Positions 1 through 6,966 of a DNA stretch of 64,000 nt are shown one piece after another. A program made the translations under genes and the position numbers. Every line of letters starts with the position of its first letter. Within the stretch, counting starts at the first letter, position 1. The notes beneath the pieces are model-generated. The model was not told the DNA's origin and did not search any database. It saw only the letters and a program-made list of their open reading frames with translations. Source of the DNA: Halomarina rubra (GTDB lineage: Archaea > Halobacteriota > Halobacteria > Halobacteriales > Haloarculaceae); NCBI RefSeq assembly GCF_023699475.1, contig NZ_JALXFV010000002.1, positions 62,001 through 126,000 on the forward strand, written 5' to 3'.

Positions 1-775
1 CTTCTCCGAGTTCGACCCGGGCGACGGCACCTCCCGTGCGGAAGCCGTCGTCGACCGTCTCGGCGACCTCTACTGGCAAAAGACCTACGGCGGACAGGAC
101 GCCTTCGAGTGTCTCGTCCGGACCATCCTCTCACAGAACACGAGCGACAAGGCCTCACAGCCGGCGCACGACGAGTTGATGGGTCGGTACGGCTCGGGTG
201 GGGACGCCCACCGGGACGCCGACCTCGCGGTCTCGCTGGCCGAGGCCGACCGAGATGAGTTGGCCGAGACCATCTCCTCGGCGGGGCTGTACAACCAGAA
301 GTCCGAGACCATCGTCCGCATCGCATCGCGCATCGTCGAGGAGTACGGTTCGGCGGACGCCTTCGACGCGTTCGTCCGCGAACAACCGTACGACGAGGTC
401 CGCGACGCGCTGCTCGACATGAAGGGCGTCGGGCCGAAGACCGCCGACTGCGTCCTCCTGTTCGCAGGCGGTCGCGGCGGCGTCTTCCCCGTCGACACCC
501 ACGTCCACCGCATCTACCGGCGCATGGGCATCGCGCCCGCCGACGCCGACCACGAGCGCGTTCGACAGGTGCTCGAAGCCGAACTCCCGGCCGAGAAGTG
601 CGGGTTCGGTCACACCGCGAGCATCCAGTTCGGCCGCGAGTACTGCTCGGCCCGGAGCCCCGCCTGTCTCGACGACCCCGAGGCGTGTCCGATGGCCGAC
701 CTCTGTGACCAGGTCGGCGTCTACCCGGCGACCGACGAGGTCGTCGACCCCGCCGACGCGCCGAGCGACGACTGA
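1..775 (+). CDS. nth: Endonuclease III, DNA glycosylase/AP lyase (5' end outside window)
   Basis: Base-excision repair enzyme that removes oxidised pyrimidines and nicks abasic sites. The reading frame is open from base 2, so the N-terminus lies upstream. Seen: the family helix LSQNTSD, the helix-hairpin-helix MKGVGPKTADC with the catalytic Lys, the catalytic Asp in FPVDTHVHR, and four C-terminal cysteines for the 4Fe-4S cluster. The spacing is C-X6-C-X6-C-X5-C, whereas the bacterial pattern has X2 in the middle gap, so a four-residue insertion lies in the FeS loop. The following gene starts 115 bases downstream behind its own promoter. Identification is firm; only the start is unknown. Confidence 0.93.
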   Translation, partial: FSEFDPGDGTSRAEAVVDRLGDLYWQKTYGGQDAFECLVRTILSQNTSDKASQPAHDELMGRYGSGGDAHRDADLAVSLAEADRDELAETISSAGLYNQKSETIVRIASRIVEEYGSADAFDAFVREQPYDEVRDALLDMKGVGPKTADCVLLFAGGRGGVFPVDTHVHRIYRRMGIAPADADHERVRQVLEAELPAEKCGFGHTASIQFGREYCSARSPACLDDPEACPMADLCDQVGVYPATDEVVDPADAPSDD

Positions 776-860
776 GAACGGAGCGCAGCGGGGTCGCCGG
801 CGGGTGCGACGGGACGGTTCCGGCAGACGGACGATCGCGGCTGTGTGACGGTGTAGCAGT

Positions 861-868
861 GTTTATCT
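861..868 (+). promoter_or_regulatory. TATA-like promoter of the glyoxalase-fold gene
   Basis: GTTTATCT lies 23-30 bases before the ATG at 891, the spacing expected for a leaderless haloarchaeal transcript. Confidence 0.6.
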
Positions 869-890
869 CCTCCGTCGGACGACGTCGGAT

Positions 891-1259
891 ATGGCACCAG
901 TGTTACACCTCTGCTTGAACGTCGCGGACGTCGACGCCAGCGAGTCGTTCTACGAGCAGTTCGGGTTCGAACGGTCGCGGTCGCTGGACCTCGGCGGCGT
1001 CGAGAACCGCTTCGTCGCCGACGACAACGGCATCGAACTCCAACTCAGAGAGCACCCCGAAATCGAGACACTCGACACGGGTAACGCCTGGGACCACCTC
1101 TCGCTGGGTGTCGACTCGGTGGACGACGAACTCGACCGCATCGAACACGGTGGACTCGTGAACGGACCGATGGACGTCGACGTCGCGGGTGCGCGAGTCG
1201 CGTTCGTGGAGGACCCCGACGGCCACGTCGTCGAACTGCTCGAAGAACTGGCGGGTTGA
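891..1259 (+). CDS. VOC/glyoxalase-fold protein, probable metal-dependent lyase
   Basis: A 122-residue single-domain protein of the vicinal-oxygen-chelate family. Seen: HLCLNVADVDASESFYEQFG at the N-terminus, IELQL in the middle, DHLSLGVDSVDD, and the C-terminal DPDGHVVELLE. His, Glu, His and Glu stand at the four positions that bind metal in glyoxalase I (His6, Glu52, His near 66 and the C-terminal Glu), so a lactoylglutathione-lyase-like activity is possible. Haloarchaea generally use gamma-glutamylcysteine rather than glutathione, so the thiol substrate is open. It has its own promoter and converges with the dsbB-like gene 28 bases away. Confidence 0.8.
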   Translation: MAPVLHLCLNVADVDASESFYEQFGFERSRSLDLGGVENRFVADDNGIELQLREHPEIETLDTGNAWDHLSLGVDSVDDELDRIEHGGLVNGPMDVDVAGARVAFVEDPDGHVVELLEELAG

Positions 1260-1287
1260 GTCGTCCGACGGCGACCCGCCCCCGTGA

Positions 1288-1752
1288 CTACCCGGAGACC
1301 GTCGTCGTTCTCGTGCTCGCCGTCGACAGCCGCAGCGCGCCGACGAGGCTCCCGAGGATCAGGAGGAAGGCGAGCAACGAGAGGTTCGGAATCGACAGGC
1401 CGAGACCCGGCAACTGCCACTGGATGGCCGTACAGCCGCCGCCGAAGCCACAGACGTCGCTCCCGGTCCGCTGGATGACCGAGTGGTAGCCGGCGACGAC
1501 GGTGCCGCCGAGCGCGAGCGGGAGGACGGTCCGGTAGACGCCGGGGCGGTCCTCGTAGGCCGCGACGCCGAGCACGACCACCAGCGGGTACATCAGGATG
1601 CGCTGGTACCAACAGAGGTCACACGGGATGTAGCCGTAGCCGAGACTGAACGTCAGGCTCCCTGCGGTGGCGACGAGCGCGACGAGCGCCCCCACGGCGA
1701 GCCACGCGCGGGCGGTGAGGCTGCCCGCGACACCCCCCGACCGCGTGCTCAT
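1288..1752 (-). CDS. dsbB: DsbB-like disulfide bond formation membrane protein
   Basis: Integral membrane oxidoreductase of 154 residues that reoxidises a DsbA partner with quinone. Seen: about four membrane segments, the first cysteine pair in IPCDLCWYQR, and a second outer-loop pair in VCGFGGGCTAIQW (C-X5-C, the short BdbC-like spacing). Its ATG overlaps the stop of the upstream DsbA gene by four bases (1749-1752), so the two are co-transcribed and probably translationally coupled. Together they form an extracytoplasmic dithiol oxidase pair. Confidence 0.9.
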   Translation of the reverse strand: MSTRSGGVAGSLTARAWLAVGALVALVATAGSLTFSLGYGYIPCDLCWYQRILMYPLVVVLGVAAYEDRPGVYRTVLPLALGGTVVAGYHSVIQRTGSDVCGFGGGCTAIQWQLPGLGLSIPNLSLLAFLLILGSLVGALRLSTASTRTTTVSG

Positions 1753-2435
1753 CGGGAGGCGAACTGGTCGAGGGCGTTCCGGGTCGCCTGCGGGAGGCTA
1801 TCGCCCTCGTACGCTTTGACCACCTGGCCGTCGACGACGAGTGTGGGCGTCCCCCGGTAGCCGGCGTTCGTCGCGTCGGTCGCGGTACGGCTCATGAGCC
1901 GTGTGTACTCGTCGTCCTCTATCTGCGAGCGGACGGCGTCGACGTCGCTGACGCCGACCTTCTCGGCGGCCGTCGTCAGCCAGTCGGTCGTCGCCCACTC
2001 TCGACTCGACTCGCCCTGGTTCTCCATCACGTACTCGTGGAACGTCCAGTAGTGCTGGGGGTCGACGTTCCAGACGGCCAGCCCCGCGCGTGCGGCCCGG
2101 ACGTCGTCGTTACCGAAGATGTTCCACGCCCGGAATCGGAGGTCGAGGTCACCCGACTGGACGTAGTCGCCGACGAGTTCGTTCAGCGCGCCCGTCGAGA
2201 ACGTCGCACAGTGGGGGCACTTCCAGTCACCGTAGTAGACGACGGTCGGCCTGTCACCGCTGCCCATCGTCTCGTAGTCGTAGTCGCCGGGCGAGTCCGG
2301 AATCGGCGCGTTCGTGACGGCCGTGTCCGGTACGTCGTCGGGGAGGTCACTGCTACCGTCCGCGAGACACCCTGCCAGTCCCGCCGCCGCGATGGTCCCG
2401 CCCGCGAGCAGGAACCGCCGCCGAGAGGAGGTCAT
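1749..2435 (-). CDS. DsbA-family thioredoxin-fold lipoprotein, Tat exported
   Basis: Extracytoplasmic thiol oxidoreductase. The start at 2435 is chosen because it places a twin-arginine signal (SSRRRFLLAGG) and lipobox LAGC directly at the N-terminus, with Cys23 as the lipidated residue; the longer frame adds 18 residues before it. CPHC (residues 73-76) is the redox site, and RGTPTLVVDG holds the cis-proline loop. Length is 228 residues. It is translated just ahead of the DsbB gene with a four-base overlap, so DsbB is its natural partner. A perfect 9-bp inverted repeat lies 36-60 bases upstream. Confidence 0.9.
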   Translation of the reverse strand: MTSSRRRFLLAGGTIAAAGLAGCLADGSSDLPDDVPDTAVTNAPIPDSPGDYDYETMGSGDRPTVVYYGDWKCPHCATFSTGALNELVGDYVQSGDLDLRFRAWNIFGNDDVRAARAGLAVWNVDPQHYWTFHEYVMENQGESSREWATTDWLTTAAEKVGVSDVDAVRSQIEDDEYTRLMSRTATDATNAGYRGTPTLVVDGQVVKAYEGDSLPQATRNALDQFASR

Positions 2436-2470
2436 TGGGGAACGTATCCGATTCACGAGAATGAATGTTG

Positions 2471-2495
2471 TGGTGTGTGACTCGAACACACACCA
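2471..2495. promoter_or_regulatory. Perfect 9-bp inverted repeat upstream of the dsbA-like gene
   Basis: TGGTGTGTG (2471-2479), a 7-base spacer, then CACACACCA (2487-2495). It lies between the end of the DHQ synthase gene and the DsbA start, 36 bases or more upstream of the ATG, so on the far side of the expected TATA position. It could be an operator or an mRNA hairpin at the aroB' 3' end. Confidence 0.45.
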
Positions 2496-2534
2496 GGTCG
2501 CCGTGGCGGTCGGCTCCGGTCGGCCGTCCGGCGC

Positions 2535-3716
2535 TCAGCGCTCGATGATGGACTCGTCGACGGTCTCCCCGAAGTGCCGACCGCCGGTCTCGTAGTAGAC
2601 GAGCACCTCGTCGCCCTCCCGGAGGTCGGTGACGGCCTTGCGGCCCTCGCGGGTGGCGACCTTGATGGTCTCGGCGTTCTGGAGCAGCGTCTCGACGACG
2701 TCGCTCCCCTCGCCTGTGTCGAGTTCGGCCTGCACGCGGAACATCGGGCGGCGTTCGATCTTCGAGCGGCCGACGATGGCCTCGCGGGTCGATCCGTCGG
2801 CGGCGACGACCTGCACCTCGTCGCCCGACTTGAGTTCGGCGAGGTACTTCGTCGACCCGTCGGGCGTCCGGACGTAGGCGTGGACCGCCCCGGCGTTCAC
2901 CCGGAACGGCCGGGAGGCGACGTACGGCGAGTCGGCGGTCTCGGCGTGGACGAAGAACAGCCCTCGGCTCATCGACCCGACCAGCATCCCCTCGTCGTGT
3001 TCGAACAGGCTCCCCGTGTCGACACAGACCCGGTCGGCGCTGCCGACCTCCTCGATGGCGGTGACCGTCGCGTACGAGAGGTCGAGGTCCTCGCGGTCGG
3101 TCGCGTCGCGCAACTCGACGGTCTCGCGGATGACGTCGGTGTCGTCGGTGTCGAGCAACACGGCGTCGGCTCCCTGTTCGAGCGTCTCGAAGGCGGTCTT
3201 GGCCTCCTCGGCGGTCGTGACGCCGGCGACGAGCGTCGTCTCGCTCCCGATGCGCGCGATGAGGTTCTCCAGCGGGATTATCTTCCAGTCCTCGCCGACG
3301 ACGATGGTGTAGTCGGCGGCCTTGGCGGCCGCCTCGGCGAACGCCTCGTAACCCTTCCCCTGGATGCGGACGAACGAGGCGTCGGCCTGCCCGCGCCGGA
3401 GCGTCGTCAGGTCCGCCGACCCCGAGAAGTCACCGGGGAGGTCGACCGTCCCGTCGCCCTCCGCACCCTTCCCCACGACGAGGGCGTCGGGTTCCGCGCC
3501 GCCGTCGGCGCGCTCGGACTCGGCTTCCATCACGTGGACGTCGTCGCCCGCGAACGCCGCGACGTTCACCGTCCCCAACTCTCGGACCTTCTCGACGTCG
3601 GCGCGGTCGACGAGCACCCAGTCGACGCCCGCTTCGAGGCCCGCCGTGATGCGTCGTCGTCGCGCGTCCCAGTCACCGACCTCGTCGTCCGCCTTGAGCC
3701 AGACCGCACGTGTCAT
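2535..3716 (-). CDS. aroB': 3-dehydroquinate synthase II
   Basis: Archaeal enzyme that oxidatively cyclises 2-amino-3,7-dideoxy-D-threo-hept-6-ulosonate to 3-dehydroquinate with NAD, replacing bacterial AroB. The 393-residue length matches the family. Seen: N-terminal MTRAVWLKADDEVGDWDARR, conserved GKGYEAFAEAAA, DWKIIPLENLIA, FVHAETADSPYVASRPFRVN and the C-terminal beta-rich region with RPMFRVQAE. The partner that makes its substrate is the aldolase-type aroA' at 13854-14648; aroE lies at 35338. The upstream TTCATTACG suggests a leaderless promoter. Confidence 0.92.
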   Translation of the reverse strand: MTRAVWLKADDEVGDWDARRRRITAGLEAGVDWVLVDRADVEKVRELGTVNVAAFAGDDVHVMEAESERADGGAEPDALVVGKGAEGDGTVDLPGDFSGSADLTTLRRGQADASFVRIQGKGYEAFAEAAAKAADYTIVVGEDWKIIPLENLIARIGSETTLVAGVTTAEEAKTAFETLEQGADAVLLDTDDTDVIRETVELRDATDREDLDLSYATVTAIEEVGSADRVCVDTGSLFEHDEGMLVGSMSRGLFFVHAETADSPYVASRPFRVNAGAVHAYVRTPDGSTKYLAELKSGDEVQVVAADGSTREAIVGRSKIERRPMFRVQAELDTGEGSDVVETLLQNAETIKVATREGRKAVTDLREGDEVLVYYETGGRHFGETVDESIIER

Positions 3717-3815
3717 GGTCGCACGCTGTTCGGGTGACGTAATGAACGTGCTGGAAGCGCCAGTCTGCTGTGGGCTCGGTGAGGTGTTCGGCCTGCGACG
3801 CCGACTCGCACAACG

Positions 3816-3823
3816 CTTTTGCC
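3816..3823 (+). promoter_or_regulatory. TATA-like promoter of the HAD gene
   Basis: CTTTTGCC lies 24-31 bases before the GTG start at 3847. The same octamer stands at the same distance before the lipase gene at 17722. Confidence 0.45.
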
Positions 3824-3846
3824 GACCAGTTCGCTAGCTCCACCGA

Positions 3847-4533
3847 GTGACTGTGTCCTCCTCCCTCTCGACGGTGCTGTTCGACCTCGACGACACGCTC
3901 TGTGAGTACCGCCGCTCGCCGACCGACCGTCGCGCCGCGGCGTTCGACCGCGTCGGCGTCGCCCCCTACGGGTCGCCGACCGACTTCGACACCGTCCTCG
4001 GCGACCTGCCACCCGCCGACACCGACGTCGGGTTCTACACCAACTGGTTCGCCGCCGCCGCCGACCGCGTCGACGCCGACCGCACGCACGCTCCCGACCT
4101 CGGCCGAGCGTACGCGGCGGTCCTCGACCACCGCGACGTCCGCTACCGCCCCGGCGCTCGCGCGGCGCTCGACCACCTCACCGACCGCGCCGGCCTCGAC
4201 GTGGGCCTCGTCACCAACGGCGGGCGCGCGAACCAGACCCAGAAACTCGACGCGCTCGACCTCGCCGACAGTTTCGACGTGAGCGTCTTCGCCACGCCCG
4301 AACGGGGGATGAAACCCGACCCCTACCCCTTCGAGCGTGCGCTTTCGGCGCTCGACGCGAGTGCCGACCGGACGCTCTACGTCGGCAACTCACTGCGCGC
4401 GGACGTCGCCGGCGCGGGGAGCCTCGGTCTGCGGACCGCCTGGTTCCCGACCGACCGCGCCCGCGTCCCCGACCCCGACCCGACGCCCGACCACACGCTC
4501 GACTCGCTGGCGGAGCTCCCGGCGTTGCTCTGA
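3847..4533 (+). CDS. HAD-superfamily hydrolase
   Basis: A 228-residue phosphatase-like protein. Seen: motif I LFDLDDTLCEY (nucleophile Asp), motif II LVTNGG, motif III Lys in GMKPDPYPFERAL, and motif IV YVGNSLRADVAGAGSLGLRT. A helical cap lies between motifs I and II, so it is a class I HAD like phosphoglycolate phosphatase. The start is GTG; another GTG two codons later would also serve. The substrate cannot be read from sequence. Confidence 0.85.
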   Translation: MTVSSSLSTVLFDLDDTLCEYRRSPTDRRAAAFDRVGVAPYGSPTDFDTVLGDLPPADTDVGFYTNWFAAAADRVDADRTHAPDLGRAYAAVLDHRDVRYRPGARAALDHLTDRAGLDVGLVTNGGRANQTQKLDALDLADSFDVSVFATPERGMKPDPYPFERALSALDASADRTLYVGNSLRADVAGAGSLGLRTAWFPTDRARVPDPDPTPDHTLDSLAELPALL

Positions 4534-4567
4534 GCCGTCACGGCTCACCGCCTCCACGCCCCTCCCG

Positions 4568-4574
4568 TTTTATG
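4568..4574 (+). promoter_or_regulatory. TATA box of the acyl-CoA dehydrogenase gene
   Basis: TTTTATG lies 26-32 bases before the ATG at 4600, consistent with leaderless transcription. Confidence 0.6.
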
Positions 4575-4599
4575 TCGCTGCTGGCTGTCACTCTCTGCC

Positions 4600-5742
4600 A
4601 TGACGTTCCGTCTCACCGACGACCAGCGCGAGTTGCGCGACGAGATACGCCGGTTCGTCGCGAGCGAACTCACACCGGTCGCGTCCACGCTCGACCACAG
4701 CCACACCTACCCCCGCGGTGTCCTCGACGCGCTCGCGGACCGCGGCGTCACCGGCCTCACCGTCGACGAGGCGTACGGCGGCCGCGGCGAGGGCCACGTC
4801 GAACTCGCGGTCGTCGTCGAGGAGCTGTCGGCCGGGATGATGTCGGTCGGGGCCGCGCTCGCGCTCCACCTCGGGGTCGCGTCGGTCGTCGAGCGCTTCG
4901 GCTCCGACGCCCTGCGAGGCGACGTGCTGCCGTCGATGGCACGCTTCGACACCGTCGGCGCACTCGCGCTCACCGAGGCGAACGCCGGGAGCGACAAAGC
5001 CGCGATGGAGACCCGCGCCGTCCGTGAAGGGAGCGAGTGGGTCGTCTCGGGACACAAACAGTGGGTGACGAACGTCCGCGAGGCCGACGTCGCCCTCCTC
5101 TACGCGAAGACCGGCCCCGAAGCGGCGGCCCCCGAGAACGTCAGCGCGTTCCTGGTGCCGACCGAGGACCTCACCGTCGACCACGACTGGGCCGCCATCG
5201 GTGGGAACAGTGTCCCGACCGCACGCGTCGAGTTCGCGGACCTCCGCGTCCCCGACGACCGCATGGTCGGCGAGCAGGGGATGGCGCTCGTCGAACGCGG
5301 GCGACTGCACGGCGGCGTCAACCTCCCGGCCCGTGCGGTCGGCATCGCCCGCGCCGCGCTCGACGCGGCGGTCGACTACGCCGACGAACGCGAGCAGTTC
5401 GACCAGCCCATCGGTGAGTTCCAGGGCGTGCAGTGGCGACTCGCGACGATGGCCGGACGGGTCGACGCCGCGCGACTGCTGACGCTCCGGGCGGCCGACG
5501 CGGCCGACCGCGGCGACCCCGACGCCGGCGCGCAGACGAGCATGGCGAAGGTCCACGCCACCGAGGCGGCCGTCGAGAACGCCTCCGACGCGATGGACGT
5601 CCACGGCGGCGTCGGCTTCACGAGCGAGTACCCCGTCGAACGGTACTTCCGGGACGCGAAGCTGCTCACCGTGGCCGGCGGGCCGAACGACGTCCACCGC
5701 AACACGGTCGCCGACGCCGTGCGCTCGGTGCCCACGGAGTGA
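4600..5742 (+). CDS. Acyl-CoA dehydrogenase
   Basis: FAD enzyme of 380 residues that introduces the alpha-beta double bond in acyl-CoA esters. Seen: N-terminal helical domain, ALTEANAGSDKAAMETRA (FAD/substrate strand), NSVPTARVEFADLRVP, the helix YADEREQFDQPIGEFQGVQW and HGGVGFTSEYPVERYFRDAK. The usual C-terminal catalytic Glu segment (E-G-T) reads VAGGPNDVHRN, without the Glu. Glu232 in LVERGRLHGG occupies the position used as base in isovaleryl- and long-chain-CoA dehydrogenases. That suggests a branched or long substrate; the assignment is inference. Confidence 0.9.
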   Translation: MTFRLTDDQRELRDEIRRFVASELTPVASTLDHSHTYPRGVLDALADRGVTGLTVDEAYGGRGEGHVELAVVVEELSAGMMSVGAALALHLGVASVVERFGSDALRGDVLPSMARFDTVGALALTEANAGSDKAAMETRAVREGSEWVVSGHKQWVTNVREADVALLYAKTGPEAAAPENVSAFLVPTEDLTVDHDWAAIGGNSVPTARVEFADLRVPDDRMVGEQGMALVERGRLHGGVNLPARAVGIARAALDAAVDYADEREQFDQPIGEFQGVQWRLATMAGRVDAARLLTLRAADAADRGDPDAGAQTSMAKVHATEAAVENASDAMDVHGGVGFTSEYPVERYFRDAKLLTVAGGPNDVHRNTVADAVRSVPTE

Positions 5743-5838
5743 CCGTCGGACCGTCGATTCGTCGGGTCGCCCGGCGGTCACCCCGAAGACCGCAGGTGCA
5801 GGGCGCTCCGTCTTGCTCGCCGGGGCGTACCACGAACC

Positions 5839-6114
5839 ATGGCAGAGAACGTACAGCCCAGCGTCGTCGAGACGACCGAGAACTTCTACCACGTCCGGTT
5901 CCGTGACCCCGAGGAGTTCGACGAGATTCGAACGCCGGAGTGGGCGACGGCACCCGCGGAGTCGGTCGTCGCCGGAAGCGAGGTCCGGACCGGCCACCGG
6001 CGAGCGGGCGACGACTGGTCCATCCAGAGCGTCCTCGTTCCCGTCGACGAGGTCGACGGCGAGCGTGAGGCCGTCGACCGGGCGACGGCGATAGCCGAGA
6101 AGATAGCGGAGTGA
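5839..6114 (+). CDS. Small conserved-looking haloarchaeal protein of unknown function
   Basis: An acidic 91-residue protein without membrane segments or cysteines. It begins MAENVQPSVVETTENFYHVR and ends with the helix AVDRATAIAEKIAE. Composition and codon use match the neighbours, and it is better formed than any overlapping frame. It lies 96 bases after the acyl-CoA dehydrogenase on the same strand. I recognise no family. Confidence 0.7.
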   Translation: MAENVQPSVVETTENFYHVRFRDPEEFDEIRTPEWATAPAESVVAGSEVRTGHRRAGDDWSIQSVLVPVDEVDGEREAVDRATAIAEKIAE

Positions 6115-6390
6115 GGCCCACCCGCTCGCCGCTCGCGCTCGCTCCCGGACCCCGTGACGGCAGTCCGGACGCGTCGGGTGGGTCTCGTGCCCCCGCAAGC
6201 AGCGAGGTCATCCGTCCACCGGGTCTCCGTTCCCGGTGCGAAGGAGCCCCGACGAACCGCCTCCACCCGACGACCGGTCACCTCTGGTGTCGGTGTGGCG
6301 GCGTCGACTCCACGGAACCCACGGGACTGCTGGAGCGGGGACCCCACCGACTTCCCACACAGCGCGGACACCCGAGACGAGACCACCACG

Positions 6391-6936
6391 ATGCTCACCG
6401 AACACTTCACCGACCTCCGACCGACCACCGACAGCCGTGCGGACGCCGCCCGCTTCGACTCCTCGACGGCGAACGGAACGGCCGCCGACGTCGAGGAGCG
6501 GTGGCGGACGGTCGCGACGAGCGCCGTCGGCGGGGGCCTCGCGACGGTCGTGATGACGCTGTTCCGAGAACCGACCGCGCGGTCGCTCCCGCCGACCGCC
6601 GACTTCCTCGGTCGGTGGCTCGGCGGCGCACCCGAGGACTACCCCGTCTCCGCCCTCGCGTTGCACCTCGTCTACGGCGTCGTCGCGGGCGTCGTGTTCG
6701 GCGCTCTCTGGCGACGATTCGTCCCGCGAACGAGCCAGCCGGAACTGTTCGGCATCCTCACCGGAAGCGCGTACGGACTCGTCCTCTCTGTGTTCGGCCG
6801 GCGCGTCGTGCTCAGACACCTCGTCGGCATGCGCCTCGACCCGGACGAAGCGAGCGTGTTCCACGCGGGGCACCTCATCTACGGCGTCGCGCTCGGTGGC
6901 TGGGTTGGCTCGCGGGTCCACCGGACCGACCCGTGA
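6391..6936 (+). CDS. Multi-pass membrane protein of unknown function
   Basis: 181 residues from the ATG at 6391; the frame is open further upstream, but the extension (from 6154) has poor composition. After an N-terminal soluble stretch of about 45 residues, hydrophobic segments appear near SAVGGGLATVVMTLF, ALALHLVYGVVAGVVFGALW, LTGSAYGLVLSVFG and HLIYGVALGGWVG. The glycine-rich segments and the conserved HL(V/I)YGV repeats suggest an internal two-fold duplication. No catalytic motif is visible. The 276 bases before it hold nothing I can name. Confidence 0.65.
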   Translation: MLTEHFTDLRPTTDSRADAARFDSSTANGTAADVEERWRTVATSAVGGGLATVVMTLFREPTARSLPPTADFLGRWLGGAPEDYPVSALALHLVYGVVAGVVFGALWRRFVPRTSQPELFGILTGSAYGLVLSVFGRRVVLRHLVGMRLDPDEASVFHAGHLIYGVALGGWVGSRVHRTDP

Positions 6937-6966
6937 GTCGGCCGACGGTCGGCCGTCGCCGAGGGG

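Noticed and set aside
4588-6198. Long minus-strand ORF of 536 codons opposite the acyl-CoA dehydrogenase
   Set aside because: Antisense shadow produced by high GC; no family motif, while the plus strand encodes an obvious enzyme.
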